Assembly (NCBI GenBank): GCA_040901795.1
Contig: JBBDYH010000087.1
Coordinates: forward strand, 1-64,000
Length of the DNA stretch: 64,000 nucleotides
Reading direction: 5' to 3'
Source of the DNA: JBBDYH01 sp040901795
Lineage (GTDB): Bacteria; Planctomycetota; Planctomycetia; Pirellulales; JALHPA01
The position numbers were made by a program, and so were the translations under genes. The notes beneath the pieces were generated by a model. It worked only from the letters and a program-made list of their open reading frames with translations, was not told the origin of the DNA and did not search any database. Of the stretch, positions 57,759-64,000 are shown piece after piece (within the stretch, counting starts at the first letter, position 1; each line of letters starts with the position of its first letter).

Positions 57759-58163
57759 TTAAGACGCACGATGTGCGGCAATGACCATTGCGGTGTCGGT
57801 ATACTCCTGAAACCGCGTAATCTGGCCGTCTCGAATCGTATACACGTGCGCCCAATCGCCTTCCCATTCGCGGCCAGTCGCCTTCGCGTGCCAGCGATAA
57901 TGACCCAGCGCCACGACCCGATCGCCTTGTGCAATGTATTCCTGAGGCTCAAAAACAATCGGCTCCTGAGCCTCAGACATGGTCGCGAAGAACTCCGCTA
58001 CCCGATCACGGCCCTTTCGTTTGCCGGAGAACGAAATCCCCTCCACTTGCGGCTGAATCCATTCCACCGACTCGGCAAAAGCGCCTAGCACGGCCTGCAA
58101 GTCTCCGGCCTTGTAGTTCTCATAAGTACGCCGAACTAGCTGGACGTTCTCTTGCTCGCTCAT
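57759..58163 (-). CDS. NTF2-like/SnoaL family protein
   Basis: A 134-residue NTF2-like fold protein: MSEQENVQLVRRTYENYKAGDLQAVLGAFAESVEWIQPQ, then FFATMSEAQEPIVFEPQEYIAQGDRVVALGHYRWHAKATGREWEGDWAHVYTIRDGQITRFQEYTDT. This is the SnoaL-like/ketosteroid isomerase-related pattern. ATG 58163 has GAGGG seven bases upstream. The role could be enzymatic or ligand binding. It stops directly before the response regulator remnant, which is in the same frame. Confidence 0.88.
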   Translation of the reverse strand: MSEQENVQLVRRTYENYKAGDLQAVLGAFAESVEWIQPQVEGISFSGKRKGRDRVAEFFATMSEAQEPIVFEPQEYIAQGDRVVALGHYRWHAKATGREWEGDWAHVYTIRDGQITRFQEYTDTAMVIAAHRAS

Positions 58164-58724
58164 CGTCGCCCTCTTTGGATTGTGTGATCGATCAACAAAC
58201 GAATTTTGTCTGAGCAGATGCACTTAGGAACGGCCGAAGAATAACGTCTGCACTTCGTCTGACGGCATTGCACTGTAAGGGTTTGAAAGAACATGAGGCA
58301 ACGGAGAGAACAGACGGGGCACCGGGCAACCCGCCGCGGCGGAGTGCCTGGTCAGTCTCTGTTTCCTCTGTCTTCTCCGTTTTCTAGGGTCCTCCCATGC
58401 ATCCGCTTCCAACCGAGATTCTGGAATCACCCACGATTGTATAGGTGCCGCCATTGAAGTGCACACGGACAAAGGGCCGGGCCTCCTCGAATCGGTCTAT
58501 GTATGAAGCTACTGTATTCCACTTGGTTTAATCATAAACTTCAATTCACCCAAGTTGACGGATGGCATTTCGCGCTGATCCTGCCGGAGCCAACCTGGAT
58601 TGAGCCAACAGAGAAGTCAGAGGCAACAGAGGGAACTCGGTTTTCTCTGTTTCCTCCTGTTCAATTGCCTCTCTGCCGCACCTTGAAGTACCGAAGTTAT
58701 TCGTTGTCCATTCCTTAACATGCA
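58164..58724. other. Intergenic region with a gene remnant
   Basis: Contains a decayed GxxExxY-type remnant (58397-58506). The rest holds low-complexity CTCTGTTTCCTCTGT-type sequence (58350-58385 and 58640-58670) and no supported gene. Confidence 0.6.
58397..58506 (+). pseudogene. Remnant of a GxxExxY family protein
   Basis: The frame from ATG 58397 gives MHPLPTEILES, then breaks. The adjacent frame gives ITHDCIGAAIEVHTDKGPGLLESVY, the conserved start of GxxExxY proteins (usual form IIGAAIEVHRALGPGLLESVY), and then stops. At least one indel and a truncation have destroyed the gene. Confidence 0.7.
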
Positions 58725-60074
58725 TCAAACGTCCTCAATCCGCGGGAGCACCCACGGCTTGCGGTACTCCGGCCGCGTGAGGAACTGGTTCGCGTCCTCA
58801 TCGCCGATAAAGCGGTAGTTCTCGAAGTCGAACTTCAGCGTTCGCCCAGCCCGCCAGGCGGCGTTCCCCAGGTGGCAGAGCAAGCTCGACGGATGCCCGA
58901 TCGTCTCCAGGTCGGCGGCCGGTTTGGTGCGGCTCCGCATGCAGTCGATGAAGTTTTGCACGTGCTGCCGGTCGTAGTGGCCCCCTTTTTCATGCGCGAT
59001 GACTTCACCGTTGGGCCGCATCGCCCGCCAGCCGTCATTGGCGAATACGAGGTACGCCTGATCGCCGTACACCGCGGCCCCTTCGCCCGGCACTCCCTCA
59101 ATGCGATGCGAGCTCCACAGCCGCATTTCGTAGGTCAGGATTCGACCGGGATAGTCGTACGTCGCCATCAGCGTATCGGGCCACTCCTGCGCGTCGTCGA
59201 AGTAGTACTTGCCCCCCAGCCCCGAAACCCGCTCTGGCAATCCCAGCGGCTTTTCGCCTTTCGCTTCGATCGCCGTCTCCAGCGCCCAGCGGGCAACGTC
59301 GAGCCGATGCACGCCATCGTTCCCCAAGTCGCCCGTGCCGTAGTCGAAGAACCATCGCCAGTTGCCGTGGAAGCGCCTCGGATTGAACGGCCGCTTCGGT
59401 GCCGGCCCCAACCACATGTCGTAATCCACCGTCTTGGGCGCCTCGCCGTCGGGCGGCTTGCCGATGCTCCCTTGCCGCGCGCTCTCCCACGCCTTGGCCA
59501 TCACCACGCGGCCAAGCTGCCCAGTGCGGATAAACTCCATCGCCTTGAGGAAATGCGGCCCGCTGCGGCTTTGCGTGCCGAGTTGCACAATCCGGCCGTG
59601 CTTCTTCGCGGCGGCGACCATCGTGCGGCCTTCAATCGCGTTGTGGCCATCGGGCTTTTCGGTATACACGTCCTTGCCCGCCATACAAGCGAAAATCGAC
59701 GGCAGAGCGTGCCAGTGGTCCGGCGTGCCCAGCACCAGCGCATCGACCTCTTTGTCGTCGAGCGCCCGGCGAAAGTCCTTGATCCTCTCCGGCGGTCGTT
59801 TGGCCACTCGCTCGTTGTCCTTGACGAGCGAATCGGTCCGCGATCCGAGAATGTTCTCGTCGATATCGCAGACGTACTTGATATCCACCATGTCGAGCGC
59901 GGCAAACGTATGCAACAGACCGTTGCCCCGCCCGCCGACTCCGGCCACGCAGACGCTGATGCGGTCGTTGGCCAGGTCCTTCGCGGCCGCACGACGGGTA
60001 CGAGCCAAGGCCCCCGTCATTGCCAAAGCGGCCACAGTCCCCGAGGATGATTGAATAAACGTGCGACGGTTCAT
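58725..60074 (-). CDS. Gfo/Idh/MocA family oxidoreductase, Tat-exported
   Basis: A 449-residue NAD(P)-dependent oxidoreductase. A twin-arginine-like leader (MNRRTFIQSSSGTVAALAMTGALA) precedes a Rossmann motif VCVAGVGGRGNG, the conserved EKPDGHN region (TEKP) and the C-terminal domain with NWRWFFDYGTGDLGNDGVHRLDVARWAL. The family oxidises or epimerises sugars and inositols. Periplasmic members like this are abundant in Planctomycetes. A second member follows 157 bases upstream on the same strand. Confidence 0.93.
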   Translation of the reverse strand: MNRRTFIQSSSGTVAALAMTGALARTRRAAAKDLANDRISVCVAGVGGRGNGLLHTFAALDMVDIKYVCDIDENILGSRTDSLVKDNERVAKRPPERIKDFRRALDDKEVDALVLGTPDHWHALPSIFACMAGKDVYTEKPDGHNAIEGRTMVAAAKKHGRIVQLGTQSRSGPHFLKAMEFIRTGQLGRVVMAKAWESARQGSIGKPPDGEAPKTVDYDMWLGPAPKRPFNPRRFHGNWRWFFDYGTGDLGNDGVHRLDVARWALETAIEAKGEKPLGLPERVSGLGGKYYFDDAQEWPDTLMATYDYPGRILTYEMRLWSSHRIEGVPGEGAAVYGDQAYLVFANDGWRAMRPNGEVIAHEKGGHYDRQHVQNFIDCMRSRTKPAADLETIGHPSSLLCHLGNAAWRAGRTLKFDFENYRFIGDEDANQFLTRPEYRKPWVLPRIEDV

Positions 60075-60099
60075 GTTTTTTCTCCTCTTGAGTGATTGT

Positions 60100-60235
60100 T
60101 TCTCGTTCCCACGCTCTGCGTGGGAACGTCGGCAGCGACGCTCTGCGTCGCGACAGACGATTGCTTAGCCATTCGGAAGTTCGTGCCGCGGAGGGCATGA
60201 CCTCGTTCCCACCCAGTGCGTGGGAACGAGGTCAT
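60100..60235. repeat. Palindromic repeats (GTTCCCACGCTCTGCGTGGGAAC type)
   Basis: CGTTCCCACGC-tct-GCGTGGGAACG (60103-60127) and a second CGTTCCCAC-ccagt-GCGTGGGAACG (60204-60229) with a smaller GACGC-tct-GCGTC hairpin between. They resemble the elements at 4757-4905. Confidence 0.75.
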
Positions 60236-61347
60236 TCGGACCTACCCAATTGAGTCAACGGATTCTCTCGATTCGCTAGCGGCAGCTCCACAGGTCCTCC
60301 CACCCGCTGCGACTCGAAACAAGCCACGATCATTTCGATCGCCCCCCGCGCTTCGTAGATACTGCACTTCGGCTGGCGATTCTCTTCGATCGCCGCGATC
60401 AGGTCCTTCACGGCGGCCACATTCCCCGCCTCCAAGCCACCGTCGGCGAGCGGCTCCGGCTGATCGATGCCGGCGCTCGTCACCGGTCGCCACTGTCCTT
60501 TGCTGCGGCCCGGCGACCAGGACGGATCGTCAAGATATTGCACGCTTGGCAGAAACCCGGTGACAATCTCGAGCACGCCCGCCGAGCCCAGAATTTGCAA
60601 ACCGAACCGCGAGATCCTCCCCGTCGCGTTGCGATGGGAGCCAAAGTACGCCGTCGAGCCGTCGGGCATCCGGTACATCGACTGCACCGCGTCGCCGGTC
60701 AAGGGTCCAATCCCCTCGGGCCCATCCTTCACGTCGGCCGCGGTAACCGGCTTGCCGTTCTGCATCACCGATGCAAAGCACCACTGCGGCTGCCCGCCGA
60801 ACATCCGGATCAGGTCCATGATGTGTGAACCCAGCACCCACAGGTCCTCACCTCCGCCGCGGCTGTCTTCCTTGCCGCGGCCGCGATACTCCAGCACGCG
60901 GCCGATCTTCCCGTCGGCAATGAGTTGCTTCACCATTTGGACGCGCGGGCTGTAATGCGTCTGATGTGCGACGGCAACACGGGCGTGTGTCTGCTCACAG
61001 GCGGCGATCATTTCGTCGGCCTCACGCAGCGTGCGGCAGAGCGGCTTTTCCATGTAAACGTGAATGCCCCGTTCGGTGGCAGCCACCACCATATCGCGAT
61101 GCTGATCGAGCCATCGCGGGCAAACGCTCACAATGTCCGGCTTGACTTGATCGAGCATCGCTCGATAGTCGCGAAACGCCTGCTCGACTTCCAGCCGCTT
61201 CGCCGCCGCAGCCAGACCATTGGCGTCAGCATCGGCCACGGCCACGATCGTCGCATTTGGAATCTCCTTCCAAACGGTATCGATCCCGTGGCCGTAATCG
61301 CCGCGCTTCGTATGACCGATCACGCCGATGCGGAAGGTGGTGGGCAT
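60232..61347 (-). CDS. Gfo/Idh/MocA family oxidoreductase
   Basis: A 371-residue oxidoreductase without signal peptide. N-terminal Rossmann strand (FRIGVIGHTKRGDYGHGIDTVWKEI), the conserved MEKPLCRTLREADEM motif and GRGKEDSRGGGEDLWVLGSHIMDLIRMFGG identify the family. ATG 61347 starts the Rossmann domain; the open frame begins earlier without family character. It is probably cytosolic, unlike the exported paralog downstream. The substrate is unknown. Confidence 0.92.
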   Translation of the reverse strand: MPTTFRIGVIGHTKRGDYGHGIDTVWKEIPNATIVAVADADANGLAAAAKRLEVEQAFRDYRAMLDQVKPDIVSVCPRWLDQHRDMVVAATERGIHVYMEKPLCRTLREADEMIAACEQTHARVAVAHQTHYSPRVQMVKQLIADGKIGRVLEYRGRGKEDSRGGGEDLWVLGSHIMDLIRMFGGQPQWCFASVMQNGKPVTAADVKDGPEGIGPLTGDAVQSMYRMPDGSTAYFGSHRNATGRISRFGLQILGSAGVLEIVTGFLPSVQYLDDPSWSPGRSKGQWRPVTSAGIDQPEPLADGGLEAGNVAAVKDLIAAIEENRQPKCSIYEARGAIEMIVACFESQRVGGPVELPLANRENPLTQLGRSE

Positions 61348-61522
61348 GGCAGGTGACCCTAGAATCCAGCCTTGATATTCCACGCGCCGGCATTGTAACC
61401 CATCCCTGACCGTCGAAGTCAACTATCGCGCTATAAAAGGGCGACCGCTTGCGAGCCTCATCGTGCGCGCCTAGCATAACGATCTTTGCGAAGCCACTTT
61501 CTTCTGTTCGGGGGCTTGAGCC

Positions 61523-63208
61523 ATGTGTCCCTTTTCCGGCCGGCGTGCGATCACGAACGATTCCGTCACCTTGGCAACATGCGCCCTACTCTTTGCAATC
61601 ATTGCCGCAATAGCCGGCTGTGGCGAAAAGAGCAAAAAACCGACGGCTGCAAAAGCGGCCGCAAACGGTAGTACTGATGCGACCTCGCAAGCAGCTGGCC
61701 CGGGAGACCTCGCCAAATCAACCGAGCCGTCGTCCTCATCAAAAACGCTGTCCGCGCAATCCGCGGTGAGTGATGCGGCGGACTCCAAGAAGTCCCTAGC
61801 GACGAAATCCAACACCTCATCACGCGCCGAAGTGGACGAAACCCCGCGCAAGCCGGCCACGGTCGAAGAAGCACGTCGCGCGCTCGATCTGACCACCTTT
61901 CCGTTGCCGGAGGGCCCCGAAACCGGGCGGGCGACCGTACCGATGCATGAAGGCGCCGAGTCTGGCTCACAGCGCGCAATTGCCGTGCTTCGTTACAAGA
62001 CTGGCGCACAGGACGCGAAGACGGCTCTCGACTTTGTGCGAAAAAAGTTCACCGAAATGAACTGGAAGGAAGTCGGCGAGACTTATGTCTCAGAAGCATC
62101 GGCCTCTTGCACCTTCGCGGGCAAGGGATTCGTTGCAAACGTGAACGTGTCGAAAGACTCGTCACAGGCGGGCGACTTCAGTGTTTCCATATGGAACCGA
62201 GGAAACGTCAACCTCGCAAAACTCCCCGTTCCACCCGACGCGAAACCAGAACACTCCACGCCGACCAGCGTGGGCTACTTTACCGAGCAATCGCCCGACG
62301 AAGCTCGCGAAGCCGTACACAAGCTTCTGACCGAGCAGGGTTGGACGCCCTATGGTCAGGATCTTAGCACCAAGAAATACAAGCAGAATGCGATCGAGCT
62401 GTCGGCGTACGTCTATGCGATACCCGCGTTTGATAAGAAGACGATGATCCGTTATTCCACTTCGCAGATGTCGGCCGACCTGCCCGCGCCGCCGCAGGCG
62501 CTCGACGTGACCTATACCGACTACATGTCGCCGCCCAAACAGTTGCTGTTCGAGACCGCGGCTGCGCGCGACGAGCTGTATGAGTTTTATCGCGACACGC
62601 TCGCCAAGGAGGGTTGGCAACCGACAACCGAAAAACCAATCACCGACCAGTACAAAGCTTTCATGATCTTTCGCAACAAGGCGAAGGATCTGATGGAGCT
62701 GGAAACGGAGAACCCCCAGGAAGGCAAGATTCGCGGCACACTCAAGCATCAGTCGGCGGCCGAATTGGCCGAGATCGAGCGGCTGATCGAGCTCGACCGC
62801 CCGCGGCGCGAGGCGGAGCTCAAGCGAAAGCTCAAGGAGGAAGCGGACGAGAAGGCTCGGCTCGAACAAGAGAAAAGGGACAAAGAAGCGGCCGAAAAGG
62901 CCCGGCGGCGGGTTGTCGTCGAACTGCCCGCCGACGCCAAGGCGGTGACCTTCAAAGCCGGCGAGATCAAGTTCAGCGTGCCCCTCGGCAAAGCAAAAAC
63001 CGCAGCCGAAGCCATTGGCAAGCCGCTTCGCGATAACGGCTGGAAGGAGCGTAATTACGCCACATCAACCACTGCCGGAACGCTCGATTACAGGAGAGAC
63101 GGTCAGTCCGTGAACATCAGTTACTCCGATACACAGTTCCTGGGAACCGAAGTCATCATTTCCGGCTTTCGCGTGGATTTTGAAAGAGGCGCCGCGGGAA
63201 AGAAGTGA
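61523..63208 (+). CDS. Lipoprotein with repeated 2-layer domain
   Basis: A 561-residue lipoprotein: N-terminal signal and lipobox (IIAAIAGCG), a Ser/Ala/Lys-rich linker (about 35-110), then a domain ARRALDLTTFPLPEGPETGRATVPMHEG...ALDFVRKKFTEMNWKEVGETYVSEASASCTFAGKGFVANVNVS, a second related domain (YFTEQSPDEAREAVHKLLTEQGWTPYG), a third, and a coiled coil (RPRREAELKRKLKEEADEKARLEQEKRDKEAAEKARRRV, about 430-470) before a last domain. Each domain is a short fold that recalls chains of alpha/beta domains. No known family. A paralog follows. Confidence 0.75.
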   Translation: MCPFSGRRAITNDSVTLATCALLFAIIAAIAGCGEKSKKPTAAKAAANGSTDATSQAAGPGDLAKSTEPSSSSKTLSAQSAVSDAADSKKSLATKSNTSSRAEVDETPRKPATVEEARRALDLTTFPLPEGPETGRATVPMHEGAESGSQRAIAVLRYKTGAQDAKTALDFVRKKFTEMNWKEVGETYVSEASASCTFAGKGFVANVNVSKDSSQAGDFSVSIWNRGNVNLAKLPVPPDAKPEHSTPTSVGYFTEQSPDEAREAVHKLLTEQGWTPYGQDLSTKKYKQNAIELSAYVYAIPAFDKKTMIRYSTSQMSADLPAPPQALDVTYTDYMSPPKQLLFETAAARDELYEFYRDTLAKEGWQPTTEKPITDQYKAFMIFRNKAKDLMELETENPQEGKIRGTLKHQSAAELAEIERLIELDRPRREAELKRKLKEEADEKARLEQEKRDKEAAEKARRRVVVELPADAKAVTFKAGEIKFSVPLGKAKTAAEAIGKPLRDNGWKERNYATSTTAGTLDYRRDGQSVNISYSDTQFLGTEVIISGFRVDFERGAAGKK

Positions 63209-63317
63209 TGCCAGACAAAGAGCGCTGCCATGTTCCTTGGGCTGTGCTTAATTGCGACAACATTAACTCCCTACGTCCTGTTACGGCCGTTCACAACTCA
63301 ACTCAGGGGGCGACAGC
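63209..63317. other. Short spacer between paralogous lipoprotein genes
   Basis: A 109-base spacer, probably carrying the ribosome-binding site AGGGGGC just before the GTG at 63318. No gene is seen. Confidence 0.5.
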
Positions 63318-64000
63318 GTGCCACGTCCAATTCTCCGTGAAGCACCCTGGCATCGTTTAATGCCCTCGGTCCTGTATGTGTTGAGCTGCATTCTCGCCGT
63401 AACCTGCTCCGGATGCGGCGGCGAAAAACCGGGTGAATCCAAAGTTGCGACTCATCCGACCGATTCGAAACGCGATCAGCCGGCGACCGCACCCTCAACC
63501 GCGAAGTCCACCGAGGCGCCCAAAAGGCCTTCGGCAGAAACGCGCACCACTGAAAAGAGCGCGGACAGTGCGACTCCTGGGAAGGCCGCCAATGATGCCG
63601 CAGTCGCCGACGAGAACATCCAACCGCGCACGCCGGCCACGGTCGAAGACGCCCGCCGCGTGCTCGACCTGACGAAGTTTCCGCTGCCCGCGGGGGCCGA
63701 CGTGGGCGGCGGACGGACGATCGCGAATATCAAGTATCGCGCACCGGGCGACGTTAAGTCACTGTTTGAGTTTCAGCGCCAGCAGCTCATGGACCAAGGC
63801 TGGAAAGATGTGCCGCCAACGCACCTGTCCGAGACGTTCGCCCAGGGCACATTCGCGCGCGACGGTTTCCACGTCATGGTGACGTTGTCCCCGGATTCCA
63901 CCGATAAGCGGCCTGATTGGATCAGCGTTTCCATCACCAACTTTGGCAATGTCAATCTTTCGAAGCTGCCGGTTCCGCCTGATGCGAAGTTGCTCCCTTC
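63318..64000 (+). CDS. Partial paralogous lipoprotein cut by the window end
   Basis: An open frame with no stop before the window end, 227 codons so far. A GTG at 63318 with AGGGGGC upstream is the likely start (ATG 63360 is the alternative and gives VLYVLSCILAVTCSGCG, a lipobox). A Lys/Ala/Thr-rich linker leads to ARRVLDLTKFPLPAGADVGGGRTIANIKYRAPGDVKSLFEFQRQQLMDQGWKDVPPTHLSETFAQGTFARDGFHVMVTLS and GNVNLSKLPVPPDAK, which match the first domain of the preceding gene closely. It is a tandem paralog. Confidence 0.8.
   Translation, partial: MPRPILREAPWHRLMPSVLYVLSCILAVTCSGCGGEKPGESKVATHPTDSKRDQPATAPSTAKSTEAPKRPSAETRTTEKSADSATPGKAANDAAVADENIQPRTPATVEDARRVLDLTKFPLPAGADVGGGRTIANIKYRAPGDVKSLFEFQRQQLMDQGWKDVPPTHLSETFAQGTFARDGFHVMVTLSPDSTDKRPDWISVSITNFGNVNLSKLPVPPDAKLLP

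Noticed and set aside
1..64000. tRNA or rRNA genes
   Set aside because: I looked for T-loop (GGTTCGAATCC-like) sequences with matching stems and found none that fold as a cloverleaf; no rRNA-like stretch was seen.

Overview
The window looks like a chromosomal segment of a Planctomycetota bacterium, most likely Pirellulales-like. The evidence is the set of lineage-typical families: a DUF1549/DUF1553 cytochrome-type protein paired with a DUF1501 protein, DUF1559 prepilin-like and PEP-CTERM proteins, a dockerin-bearing giant surface protein, Tat-exported Gfo/Idh/MocA oxidoreductases, and many short hairpin repeats between genes. It is GC-rich except for part of one mobile element.

Layout. 0.1-10.7 kb: proC, small proteins (one hidden GTG-start Lys/Ala-rich protein), the DUF1549-DUF1501 pair, a PEP-CTERM protein, a BlaI/BlaR1-like regulatory pair with a readable promoter and operators, and a GlcG/HbpS-like protein. 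10.7-15.3 kb (minus): threonine catabolism tdh and kbl, split by a MazF-type toxin-antitoxin pair, then a secreted protein and a chorismate-lyase-like protein. 15.5-19.9 kb: a 4,352-bp IS1595-type transposon with 24-bp terminal inverted repeats, a perfect 8-bp target duplication and at least seven cargo genes. 20-27 kb: adenine deaminase, then a compact type VII secretion-like cluster of WXG100-like proteins and a 1312-residue FtsK/EssC-like ATPase. 27-35.5 kb (minus): a frameshifted small gene, branched-chain amino-acid-type ABC permeases and a binding protein without ATPases, two MFS transporters and an EamA transporter. 35.5-41.4 kb: a gene-free structured stretch, murB-ftsQ, csrA, an SDR reductase, and a leader/terminator region before a membrane-anchored Rossmann protein. 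41.6-46.3 kb: HtrA-like protease, Rieske and BFD-like 2Fe-2S proteins, an esterase and a PLP decarboxylase. 46.4-54.7 kb: a lipoprotein, a DUF1559 prepilin, a 1642-residue PEP-CTERM protein, a HAMP-like membrane protein and an unknown. 54.9-64 kb: O6-methylguanine methyltransferase, a TolC-like protein, two decayed gene remnants, an NTF2-like protein, two Gfo/Idh/MocA oxidoreductases and two tandem paralogous lipoproteins, the last cut by the window end.

The strongest discoveries are: the cargo-carrying IS1595 transposon, whose pre-insertion site can be rebuilt from an intact repeat copy at 27.1 kb; a probable attenuator or small RNA at 39.6-39.8 kb; the T7SS-like cluster; and a dispersed hairpin repeat that supplies the C-terminal codons and stops of three unrelated genes (ftsQ, csrA, ogt). 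All functional names rest on reading motifs by eye; no database search was run.
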